A program made the translations under genes and the position numbers. From positions 1 through 64,000 of the forward strand of contig DASWKF010000090.1 in NCBI GenBank assembly GCA_036396795.1: DNA of 64,000 bases, written 5' to 3'. Positions 42,858-50,525 of the stretch are shown here, in pieces (position 1 is the first letter of the stretch; each line of letters starts with the position of its first letter). Origin of the DNA: JAHEEM01 sp036396795 (GTDB lineage Bacteria > Pseudomonadota > Gammaproteobacteria > Steroidobacterales > Rariloculaceae). Below the pieces are notes generated by a model. It ran no database searches. It was given only the letters and a program-made list of their open reading frames with translations, and was not told where the DNA came from.

Positions 42858-44189
42858 TCAGAGGCTGAGCGCGATCGCTACGAAACCGACGACGCTGACG
42901 ATCGCGATGCCGGGCACTGCGAACCTGAGCCAGCGCTCGAAAGGCACGCCGGCCGTGAGCAGCATGGCGAGAAAAGCGCCGCTGGTCGGGCTCAAGAGGT
43001 CCGTCAGCGGCGCGCCGGTCTGAAACGCGAGCACCGCGACGTCGCGCGGCATGCTCAACAGGTCCGCGATCGGCGCGAAGATCGGCATCGCCAGCACCGC
43101 CTGGCCGCTGGTCGAGGGCAGCAGCACGTGCAGCACCGCCTGAATCGGCACCATCAGGGCGGCGGCGAGGAAGCGCGGCATCGTCTCGAGCGGGCTCGCG
43201 AGCCCGTAGACGATGGTGTCGAGCACCTGAGCGTCCGCAAGCACGATCGAAATCGCGCGTGAGATTCCGATCAGCAAGGCCGCCGGCAGCATGGTCTCCA
43301 TGCCCTTGAGAAACTCGACTGTCGTGCCGCCGAGTCTCAAGCCCGCGACGAGACCGACCGCGTAGCCCGCGGCGAGGAACAAGGCCGACAGCTCGTTGAA
43401 GCCCCAGTCGAGCGCGAGCACGCCGTAGACGTAAGGAACGAAGGGCAGAATCACCAGCGCGAGCTGAATGCCGTCGCTCAAGCGGGCGGGTTCGGGGTGG
43501 TGCGTTGCAATCTCCGGCCGGACGTCGTCGCGATGCGTCTGCGACACCGTCCACCAGATCCAGATTGCCGTGCCGATGACGAGCATGGCCAGCCGCAAGC
43601 CGATGGAGCTCGTGGCGGGCAGCTCCGCGTAGCGCAACGCGATCCCGGTCGCGAACGGATTGGTCGGGCCGAAAGCGGCACCGACGACGGCCGCGCCGAT
43701 GCTCATCGCGAGCGCCGTGATCGCGCCGTGCCCGAGCCGCCGGCTCAAGAGCACCATGACCGGCACCAGCGCGATGATCTCCTCGTGCATGTACTCGATC
43801 GCGCCGAGCGCCGAGAACGCAATGCTCACGAGCGTGATCACCAAGGTCGGATGATAGGCGCGCTCGATCAGCATGCCGACGAGCCGAGTCAGCGCCCCGG
43901 TACGGTCGAGCAGCGCGAAGGCGCCACCGACGAGCAGGATTACTGCTATCACGTCGGCGCCCTCGACGATGCCGCGCGGCACCGCGACCAGCGCGCCCAT
44001 GATCCCGACCGGCGATGCCTCGACGGCGCGGTAAGTGCCGGCGACCACGACGGAGGCGCCCGTCGCCGGATCGACGCGCCGATCGAACTCGCCCGCCGGC
44101 AGTATCCACGTCAAGACCATGGCGACGCCGACGCCGCCGAGCAGCAGCAGAAACGGATGCGGGACGCGGAAGCGCAGCGTGAGGAACAT
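42858..44189 (-). CDS. YfcC-family basic amino acid/dicarboxylate-type antiporter
   Basis: The 443-residue protein has about 12 membrane segments and the YfcC/ArcD-like start VPHPFLLLLGGVGVAMVLTW, ILPAGEFDRR, with GAIEYMHEEIIALVPVMVLL and PLTDLLSPTSGAFLAMLLTA near the end, where the SPTSG is typical of the ion transporter superfamily. Members move arginine/ornithine or C4-dicarboxylates. Its start is separated from the upstream LysR gene by a long structured leader (44285-44418), so it is likely regulated by attenuation or a ligand RNA. Confidence 0.82.
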   Translation of the reverse strand: MFLTLRFRVPHPFLLLLGGVGVAMVLTWILPAGEFDRRVDPATGASVVVAGTYRAVEASPVGIMGALVAVPRGIVEGADVIAVILLVGGAFALLDRTGALTRLVGMLIERAYHPTLVITLVSIAFSALGAIEYMHEEIIALVPVMVLLSRRLGHGAITALAMSIGAAVVGAAFGPTNPFATGIALRYAELPATSSIGLRLAMLVIGTAIWIWWTVSQTHRDDVRPEIATHHPEPARLSDGIQLALVILPFVPYVYGVLALDWGFNELSALFLAAGYAVGLVAGLRLGGTTVEFLKGMETMLPAALLIGISRAISIVLADAQVLDTIVYGLASPLETMPRFLAAALMVPIQAVLHVLLPSTSGQAVLAMPIFAPIADLLSMPRDVAVLAFQTGAPLTDLLSPTSGAFLAMLLTAGVPFERWLRFAVPGIAIVSVVGFVAIALSL

Positions 44190-44284
44190 CGGACGTGCTT
44201 GAGAAAGGCCCGCGCCGATACTACTCCAGCGTGCGGCGCCTGACTAAGCGATTGATGAATGACCGCCTGACGGTCCAGGTACTG

Positions 44285-44418
44285 AAAAAACCCGGCCTCA
44301 GAAGAGGCCGGGCTCAAGCGCACCAGAGTCTACGCGAGATCGTCGTGCAGTGGGGGAGACAGCCAGCGTTGACTCTCACATATCGACTCCGGTGCGCGTC
44401 CGTCATCTAGAAGGACAT
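44285..44418 (-). promoter_or_regulatory. Structured leader with long stem, uORF and terminator ahead of the YfcC gene
   Basis: On the minus strand GCGCACCGGAGTC (44385-44397) pairs with GACTCTGGTGCGC (44318-44330), a 13-bp helix with one G-U, enclosing 54 nt. Four bases later comes a strong terminator, GCCCGGCCTC-type stem (44304-44312 with 44291-44299) and six T (44285-44290). This lies 96 nt before the YfcC start. It could be a riboswitch, an attenuator acting through the uORF at 44314-44406, or simply the terminator of the upstream LysR gene, whose stop is 205 nt away. Confidence 0.6.
44314..44406 (-). CDS. Candidate upstream ORF in the YfcC leader (30 aa)
   Basis: ATG 44406 opens a short frame starting MTDAHRSRYVRVNAG and ending SRRLWCA, with TGA just before the terminator hairpin. 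It directly follows a three-codon ORF, ATG TCC TTC TAG (44407-44418). The end RRLWCA is reminiscent of HRRWTA in the three attenuators, but the RNA layout is different and there is no ribosome site, so it may be coincidental. Confidence 0.35.
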   Translation of the reverse strand: MTDAHRSRYVRVNAGCLPHCTTISRRLWCA

Positions 44419-44517
44419 GAAGTCGTTTCACTCGACTGCGGTCGGGATCGACGGGCTCAATCTACGTCTCCCGGCGGGCGGCTGACAAACGAATGTTTTT
44501 CGCCGCACGAGTGATCT

Positions 44518-45402
44518 CTATTCATGTGCCGCACAAGCTTCCTTGACCCATCTCGCCAGCTTCACGATATCCGGGTCTTTCTCGTCCTTGAGCCGGTGAA
44601 CGAAGTAGTAGCGCTCGCCGGTCACGAGCGCGGTGTCGAACAGCTGTATCAGCGCGCGGCTTTGCAGCCAGGCGTTCGTCAGCGGCATCGGCACCAGCGC
44701 CACGCCGAGCCCCTGCTCGGCGGCGCGCGCGACCGCGAACATGCTGTCCAGATGAATCACGCGCGGCTGCACCTCCAGCGGTGCGCTGGCAGCAGCGAAC
44801 CAGTCGCTCCAGGCGTCCGGCCGGTCTTCGTTAATGATGAGCGTGCAGGTGCTCAGGGCTTGCGGGTTCGACAAATCGAACTCCGCCGCCAGCGCCGGCG
44901 AGCACACGGGCACCAGGTGCACGTCGAACAATGGATAGACGCAGTAACCCGTCGGCTCGCTGGACGTCAGCAGCACCGAGGCATCGCTCCAAGTCGGGAA
45001 GTCGGTTTCGCGGTTCTCGGCCGTATCGACGCGAATGTCGATGGAGGGGTTCGACCGCGTGAACTTGTTGAGCTGTGGTATCAGCATCTCGCTCGCAAAG
45101 AACGGCGGCAAGGTGATGCGCAACACGCGCCGCCGGCCGTTGATCAAGAAACTCGTCGCGACGGCGTCGAGCGACCGCAGCAGCGGGTCGATCTGGGAGT
45201 ACACGGCGGCGCCCACGGGCGTCAGCACGATCGCCCGCGTGCGGCGCTCGAACAACGACGTGCCGATCTGGTCCTCGAGCCCCTTGATCTGATGGCTGAC
45301 GGCGGACGGTGTAATGCACAGCTCGTTGGCCGCCATCTTGAAGCTCAGATATCTCGCCGCAGCACAGAACACCACGAGGCCGCGAATGAGGTTTGGGCGC
45401 AT
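44518..45402 (-). CDS. LysR-family transcriptional regulator (GcvA-like)
   Basis: The 294-residue protein has the LysR winged helix at residues 5-65 (LIRGLVVFCAAARYLSFKMA, ELCITPSAVSHQIKGLEDQI, GTSLFERRTRAIVLTPVGAA), followed by an effector domain ending QSRALIQLFDTAL and a helical tail. The N-terminal sequence resembles GcvA/AmpR-like regulators. It is divergent from otsB (210-bp gap) and precedes the YfcC gene on the same strand, so either may be its target. ATG 45402 fits family length. Confidence 0.9.
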   Translation of the reverse strand: MRPNLIRGLVVFCAAARYLSFKMAANELCITPSAVSHQIKGLEDQIGTSLFERRTRAIVLTPVGAAVYSQIDPLLRSLDAVATSFLINGRRRVLRITLPPFFASEMLIPQLNKFTRSNPSIDIRVDTAENRETDFPTWSDASVLLTSSEPTGYCVYPLFDVHLVPVCSPALAAEFDLSNPQALSTCTLIINEDRPDAWSDWFAAASAPLEVQPRVIHLDSMFAVARAAEQGLGVALVPMPLTNAWLQSRALIQLFDTALVTGERYYFVHRLKDEKDPDIVKLARWVKEACAAHE

Positions 45403-45612
45403 GACGGATCTCTCGTTAGCATGGCCGGAACCTGCAAGGAATATGCCGCATACCAGAGCCGCCGGATTCCGTATGGAACGCTCCCGGGCCGCACAGTGCC
45501 TAGGCACGGGCCGCCCGGACGTGCACCGTCCTGGTGCGTGTGCGCCGTCGGCCCGGCCGAGCCGCGCGGCGTCTTTTTGCGGCATCCGGGCAGGCACGGT
45601 ATCGTGCCTGCC

Positions 45613-46368
45613 ATGATCGATGAGAGCCTGGTTTCGGCATGGCCGCGGCATCCCGCGCTGTTTCTCGATCTCGACGGCACGCTGATCGAGTTCGCCGAGG
45701 TGCCTCACGGGGTCGAGCTCAGCGGCCGACTGCGTGACCTGCTGGAGCGGTTCGCCGCGCTCGAGGACTACGCGGTCGCGTTCGTCAGTGGGCGGACCAT
45801 CGAGGAGCTCGACTCGCTGCTTGCGCCGCACCGCTTCGCGCTTGCCGGCGTGCACGGCAACCAGCGACGGGGGTTCGATGGCCTGGTGTCCGCGCCGGGA
45901 GAGGCGCGCGAGCTGGATCCCTCGCGCGCGGCATTTCGCAAATTCGCCGCCGACCACCCCGGCGTGGTCGTGGAGGAAAAACGCATCGGCGTGGCGCTGC
46001 ATTTCCGCCAGCGGCCGGAGCTCGCCGGGGCGGTCCGCGATCTCGGTCTGGAACTTGCACGCGTATTGCCTTCCGGGTACGAGATACTGCAAGGCAAGAT
46101 GATGATCGAGATCAAGCCGGCCGACCTCGACAAGGGCGAAGCCATACGCGAGTTCATGCGCGAAGCGCCGTTCGCGGGCCGCACGCCGGTTTTCATCGGC
46201 GACGACGTGACCGACGAAGCCGGGTTTCGCGCCGTCAACGAGCTCGGCGGCCTTTCGGTCAAGGTGAATCACGGGTCGACTGCGGCCAAGTGGCGGCTGC
46301 CGAACGTCGATGCCGTGCTGAGCTGCTTGGAGAGGGTTCTCCCGGCTCGGGGTGAAGCGGATCCGTGA
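45613..46368 (+). CDS. otsB: Trehalose-6-phosphate phosphatase
   Basis: The 251-residue HAD phosphatase has ALFLDLDGTLIEFAEVPHGV with the nucleophile Asp of DLDGT, AVAFVSGRTIEELDSLLAP, GVHGNQRRG, KMMIEIKPADLDKGEAIREF and PVFIGDDVTDEAGFRAVNEL with the metal-binding GDD. It removes phosphate from trehalose-6-phosphate made by OtsA. It is the first gene in an operon with overlapping starts (GTGA with the next gene). ATG 45613 fits the family start. Confidence 0.94.
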   Translation: MIDESLVSAWPRHPALFLDLDGTLIEFAEVPHGVELSGRLRDLLERFAALEDYAVAFVSGRTIEELDSLLAPHRFALAGVHGNQRRGFDGLVSAPGEARELDPSRAAFRKFAADHPGVVVEEKRIGVALHFRQRPELAGAVRDLGLELARVLPSGYEILQGKMMIEIKPADLDKGEAIREFMREAPFAGRTPVFIGDDVTDEAGFRAVNELGGLSVKVNHGSTAAKWRLPNVDAVLSCLERVLPARGEADP

Positions 46369-48170
46369 ATCGGGAGCGGCAAGCGAATCTCGAGCTGGGG
46401 GTCATCGGCAACTGCCAGATCGCCGTGCTGATCGATCAGATGGGCCGCTACGTGTGGGGCTCGTTTCCGCGCATCGACAGCGATCCCTTTTTCTGCTCGC
46501 TGCTGGATCCGGTGGCGCCGGCGGGGCCCCGAGGCGTGTTCGAGATCGAGCTCAAGAACTTCGCGTCGGCCGAGCAGGCTTATGTCGATAATACCGCGAT
46601 ATTGACGACCACGCTCTATGACACCAACGGCGGCGCGGTGAAGATCTTGGACTTCGCGCCGCGCTTCAACCAGTTCGGCCGCAGTTTTCATCCCATCATG
46701 GTCGTGCGCAATGTTGTGCCGGTCTCGGGCAGCCCGGCCGTGCGCGTTCATCTGCACCCGGCCGCCGGCTACGGCGCCAGGGACGCCGATGTGAGCCACG
46801 GCAGCAGCCATATCCGCTACGGCAACGGCAGCTACACGGTGAGACTGACGACCGACGCGCCGATCTCGGCGCTGCTCGAGGATCGCACCGTGATCGTCGA
46901 GCGGCCGCTCGCCTTCGTGTTCGGGCCGGACGAGTCGCTGACCGAGTCGCCCGAAAAGGCCTGCCGCGAGATGTACAGCGAGACGCGGGCTTACTGGCGG
47001 AACTGGGTTCGCGCGCTGTCGATCCCGTTCGAGTGGCAAGAGGCCGTGATCCGCGCGGCGATCACGCTCAAGCTTTGCACCTACGAGGACAGCGGCGCCG
47101 TGCTCGCGGCGCTGACGACGTCGATCCCGGAGGCGCCCGACAGCGGACGCAACTGGGACTATCGCTATTGCTGGCTCAGGGACGGCTACTATGTCGTGCA
47201 GGCGCTCAACCGCTTGGGCGCGACGCGCACGATGAAGGAGTTTCTGCGCTACCTCTTCAACATCGTCGCTGACCTCGACAGCGAGCAACCCCTGCAACCC
47301 GTCTACGGCATCTCGGGGCTACCGGAGCTCGAGGAGCAGCGGGTGGAAACTCTCGCCGGCTACCGCGGCATGGGCCCGGTTCGCATCGGCAACGATGCCT
47401 ATCGTCAACGGCAACACGACATCTACGGCGCGACCATCCTCGCCGCGACGCAGAGCTTCTTCGATCTGCGCATGGTCGAGCGGGGTAAGCGACAGCACTT
47501 TGCCCGGCTGGAGTCGCTCGGTGCCCACGCAATCAAGGTTTACGATCAGCCGGACGCGGGGCTCTGGGAGTATCGCGGCAGGACCGTTACCCACACCTAT
47601 TCGAGCGTCATGTGCTGGGCGGCCTGCGACCGGCTTGCCAAGATCGCCGTGCGGCTCGAGAACCCCGAGCGTGCCGCCTACTGGTCGCGCGAGGCGGTCA
47701 AGATTCGCGAGCGCATTCTCGCCGAGGCTTGGAACGAGCGGCGCAAGAGCTTTGTCGCGAGCTTCGGCGGCGAGGGACTCGATGCGAGCCTGCTGATTCT
47801 CCCCGAGCTCGGATTCATCTCCGCGACGGACGCGCGTTTTCTCGGCACCTTGGCGGCAATCGAGACCGAGCTCAAGCAGGGACCTTATCTCTATCGCTAC
47901 GCCGAGGCCGACGACTTCGGCACGCCGCAGACCGCGTTCAACATCTGCACGTTCTGGTATATCAATGCCCTGGCCGCCGCCGGCCGCCGCGAGGAGGCCC
48001 GCGAGCTCTACGCCAATATGCTCGACAAGCGCACGGCGCTCGGTCTGCTGTCTGAGGACTTGGATGTCTCCAGCGGCGAGCTCTGGGGCAATTTTCCGCA
48101 AACCTACAGCATGGTCGGCATCATCACGGGTGCGATGCGGCTGAGTTGCTCCTGGGAAGAGGCGTTGTGA
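46365..48170 (+). CDS. GH15 glucoamylase/trehalase-family glycoside hydrolase
   Basis: The 601-residue enzyme has an N-terminal beta-sandwich domain (residues 1-220) and a catalytic (alpha/alpha)6 barrel with IPEAPDSGRNWDYRYCWLRD, the GH15 substrate motif, and a C-terminal QTAFNICTFWYINALAAAGR and SEDLDVSSGELWGNFPQTYS, where Glu of SGELWGN should be a catalytic residue. GH15 members hydrolyse starch oligomers or, in some bacteria, trehalose. It starts at GTG 46365 and overlaps otsB and otsA by 4 bp each. A trehalase inside a trehalose synthesis operon would be a turnover system; the substrate is not proven. Confidence 0.9.
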   Translation: MNRERQANLELGVIGNCQIAVLIDQMGRYVWGSFPRIDSDPFFCSLLDPVAPAGPRGVFEIELKNFASAEQAYVDNTAILTTTLYDTNGGAVKILDFAPRFNQFGRSFHPIMVVRNVVPVSGSPAVRVHLHPAAGYGARDADVSHGSSHIRYGNGSYTVRLTTDAPISALLEDRTVIVERPLAFVFGPDESLTESPEKACREMYSETRAYWRNWVRALSIPFEWQEAVIRAAITLKLCTYEDSGAVLAALTTSIPEAPDSGRNWDYRYCWLRDGYYVVQALNRLGATRTMKEFLRYLFNIVADLDSEQPLQPVYGISGLPELEEQRVETLAGYRGMGPVRIGNDAYRQRQHDIYGATILAATQSFFDLRMVERGKRQHFARLESLGAHAIKVYDQPDAGLWEYRGRTVTHTYSSVMCWAACDRLAKIAVRLENPERAAYWSREAVKIRERILAEAWNERRKSFVASFGGEGLDASLLILPELGFISATDARFLGTLAAIETELKQGPYLYRYAEADDFGTPQTAFNICTFWYINALAAAGRREEARELYANMLDKRTALGLLSEDLDVSSGELWGNFPQTYSMVGIITGAMRLSCSWEEAL

Positions 48171-49552
48171 GCCGCCTGGTGGCGGTGTCGAATCGCGTCG
48201 CCGCTCCGAAGGGCGGGAAATCAGCAGGGGGGCTCGCGGTCGGCATTCTGTCGGCGCTCAACCGCGGCGGTGGCGTCTGGTTCGGTTGGAGCGGCAAGAC
48301 CACCGACCGGGAGCCCGGTGACGCCAAGGTCAGTGTCTCGGGCGGCATCGAGTACGTCACGGTCGATCTCAATAAAGAAGACTACGACGGCTATTACAAC
48401 GGTTTCAGCAACAACTCCCTTTGGCCCCTGCTGCATTTCCTGCTCGGTTATTTCTCTTTCAGCCGCAGGCAGTACAGCGCCTACTGCCGCGTCAATGAAT
48501 TCTTCGCGCGCAAGCTCGTCACGATTCTCGAGCGCGACGACATCATCTGGGTGCATGATTACCATCTCTTCCCGCTGGGCACGGAGCTGCGGCGCGCCGG
48601 CGTCACGCAGCCGATCGGCTTTTTTCTCCACGTGCCGTTCCCGAGCTTCGACGTGCTTCGGGTGCTGCCGTGCTACGTGGACATCCTGCGGGCGCTCGCT
48701 TCCTACGATGTCGTCGGCTTCCAGACCGAGCGGGATCTGTGGGCGTTTCAGGACTGCTTGATGCAACCGGAGATCAGGGGAGGCATATCGTCCGACGGCC
48801 GCGTGAGCGTGTTCCAACGCAGCTTCAAGGCGCAGGCCTTTCCGATCGGCATCGACGTCGCGGAGTGCCAGCTAGCCGCGCGGGAGAATCTCGACAACCG
48901 CCAGGTTCTTCGCCTCACCAAGAGCCTGCAGCAGCGAAAGCTCATCATCGGTGTCGACCGGCTCGACTACAGCAAGGGGCTGGAGCTCCGATTTCGCGGC
49001 TACGAGACTTTGCTCGAAAACTATCCGTCGGTCCGCGGTCAAGTCGTTTACTTGCAGGTCGCGCCGCCGACGCGCACCGGTGTTCGCGCCTACGACGCGA
49101 TCCGCGCCGGCTTGGAATCGGCGGCGGGCAACATCAACGGCCGCTATGCCGAAATGGATTGGATGCCGATCCGTTATCTCAACCGCGGCTATAGCCGGGA
49201 ATTGCTGATGTCGATTTTCCGGCTCGCGGCCGTGGGCCTGGTCACTCCGATTCGCGACGGCATGAATCTCGTCGCCAAGGAATATGTCGCGAGCCAAGAC
49301 CCGGAGGATCCGGGTGTGCCGGTGCTTTCAACGCTGTGCGGCGCGGCGCGGGAGCTCTCGGACGCCGTGCTCGTCAATCCTTACGATCGGCGAGGCGTCG
49401 CCGATGGCCTGCAAACGGCGATCGAGATGCCGCTCGAGGAACGACGCCAACGCCACCGGTCGATGCTGCAAAACCTCGAGGCCAACGACATTCACGCTTG
49501 GAGCCGGCGTTTCGTCGACTCGCTCACGGGTTGCAGAGCCGCATCCGCTTAG
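48167..49552 (+). CDS. otsA: Trehalose-6-phosphate synthase
   Basis: The 461-residue GT20 enzyme joins UDP-glucose and glucose-6-phosphate. Motifs: RLVAVSNRVAAPKGGKSAGG, VWFGWSGKT, IIWVHDYHLFPLGTELRRAG, GVDRLDYSKGLELRFRGYET and GLVTPIRDGMNLVAKEYVAS with the Arg/Asp that bind the UDP-sugar. GTG 48167 overlaps the GH15 stop. Length is normal. The operon order otsB-GH15-otsA makes and possibly degrades trehalose for osmotic or desiccation stress. Confidence 0.95.
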   Translation: MSRLVAVSNRVAAPKGGKSAGGLAVGILSALNRGGGVWFGWSGKTTDREPGDAKVSVSGGIEYVTVDLNKEDYDGYYNGFSNNSLWPLLHFLLGYFSFSRRQYSAYCRVNEFFARKLVTILERDDIIWVHDYHLFPLGTELRRAGVTQPIGFFLHVPFPSFDVLRVLPCYVDILRALASYDVVGFQTERDLWAFQDCLMQPEIRGGISSDGRVSVFQRSFKAQAFPIGIDVAECQLAARENLDNRQVLRLTKSLQQRKLIIGVDRLDYSKGLELRFRGYETLLENYPSVRGQVVYLQVAPPTRTGVRAYDAIRAGLESAAGNINGRYAEMDWMPIRYLNRGYSRELLMSIFRLAAVGLVTPIRDGMNLVAKEYVASQDPEDPGVPVLSTLCGAARELSDAVLVNPYDRRGVADGLQTAIEMPLEERRQRHRSMLQNLEANDIHAWSRRFVDSLTGCRAASA

Positions 49553-49587
49553 CGCTCGCGTTGCCGGCGCTGCGGCGCCCTCGTGTG

Positions 49588-49605
49588 CGTAACAATTCCG
49601 TAACA
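49588..49605 (+). promoter_or_regulatory. Phased direct repeat upstream of the OmpR-type regulator
   Basis: CGTAACA (49588-49594) is repeated after ATTC as CGTAACA (49599-49605), an 11-bp period. OmpR/PhoB-type winged helices bind such head-to-tail sites on one face of DNA. It lies 68 bp before the regulator's ATG and may be used for autoregulation. Similar repeats with the same period are at 50406-50434. Confidence 0.65.
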
Positions 49606-49672
49606 TAAACGCAAGAAAGCTGCAAAGTATCAGTGCTCTACTGAGGCCCAACGGCGGACCGAGCTTGCGCTC

Positions 49673-50410
49673 ATGGGCGATACTATCTTTCTGATTCACG
49701 ACTCCAAGCCCCTGCGGGAGACGACGCGCAAGTATCTCGAGGACACAGGCTACGTCGTGATGCTCGCCAACGACCTGCCCGCGGCCTCGAGCCGCATCGA
49801 CGCCGCCGCGCCGGCCCTGATCCTGCTCCAATGGACCGATGCGGCGGCTACCGAGGCGGCGGTCGGCCAGCTCAAGGCGGGGCAAGAGACGCGGGCAAGC
49901 CGGATCATTCTGATTGCCGCCGAGGATGCGATCGGCGCCGCGATCGCGGCTCTGGAGTACGGGGCGGACGACTGCTTGACAGTACGTTTCACGGCCGAGG
50001 AGCTCGTCGGCCGCGTCAATGCCTGCTTCCGGCGGCCGCCGACGGTTACGCGCAGGGACCGGATTCGCGCGGGGCCGCTGCTGCTCGACCGCGTGGCTCA
50101 CCGCCTGTTCGTCAGCGAGGACTGTGTCGAGCTCGCGCCGACGGAGTTTCGCCTCATCGAGTTCTTCATCGAGCATCACGGCCGCGCGTTCAGCCGCCAG
50201 GAGCTGTTGCAGCACGCCTGGCCGAAGAACGTCAAAGCGGGGCGGCGGACCGTGGACGTGAACGTGCGCCGCCTTCGCCAGGCGCTCGAGCCCTATGCCT
50301 GCGACCACATGATCCAGACCGTGCGCGGCTTCGGCTATCGGTTCTCGCTCGAGGAGCGCGCGATCGGCGCGCGCCAGGTCGCAGCGGCGGCTGCGTTCAG
50401 TCGTCCGTAA
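49673..50410 (+). CDS. OmpR/PhoB-type response regulator with a degenerate receiver
   Basis: The 245-residue protein has a receiver-like domain (1-120: TIFLIHDSKPLRETTRKYLE, PALILLQWTDAAATEAAV, ALEYGADDCLTVRFTAEELV) and a C-terminal winged helix (135-230: VELAPTEFRLIEFFIEHHGR, FSRQELLQHAWPKNVKAGRR, TVDVNVRRLRQALEPY, TVRGFGYRFSL). The phosphoacceptor Asp is Gln (LLQW), the Lys of TKPF is Val (TVRF) and the Thr/Ser site is altered (ILIAAED), so phosphorylation is unlikely. It probably controls itself and the lipoprotein/TonB receptor genes. No kinase gene is adjacent. Confidence 0.9.
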   Translation: MGDTIFLIHDSKPLRETTRKYLEDTGYVVMLANDLPAASSRIDAAAPALILLQWTDAAATEAAVGQLKAGQETRASRIILIAAEDAIGAAIAALEYGADDCLTVRFTAEELVGRVNACFRRPPTVTRRDRIRAGPLLLDRVAHRLFVSEDCVELAPTEFRLIEFFIEHHGRAFSRQELLQHAWPKNVKAGRRTVDVNVRRLRQALEPYACDHMIQTVRGFGYRFSLEERAIGARQVAAAAAFSRP

Positions 50411-50434
50411 TATTTCTGTCACAGATTTTTCATA
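50406..50434 (+). promoter_or_regulatory. Three phased 7-bp repeats (Pho-box-like) ahead of the lipoprotein gene
   Basis: CGTAATA (50406-50412), TGTCACA (50417-50423) and TTTCATA (50428-50434) follow each other with an 11-bp period. The middle part CTGTCAC-AGAT-TTTTCAT resembles a Pho box. With CGTAACA at 49588 it supports a common regulator, the OmpR-type protein encoded at 49673. The site starts in the last codons of that gene and is 92 bp ahead of the lipoprotein start. Confidence 0.65.
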
Positions 50435-50525
50435 TTCTCTAAACAATGCATCCGTAGTGTTCGCCGCAGTGGCCGCACGCCACCGAATAACTACATTCTC
50501 AAGATTCTTTTGGAGAAAAACCGTT

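Noticed and set aside
44285..44330. Fourth copy of the HRRWTA attenuator family
   Set aside because: The uORF ends RRLWCA, but the GACTGCC/GGCAGTC segments, promoter spacing and terminator loop are absent; listed as a separate leader.
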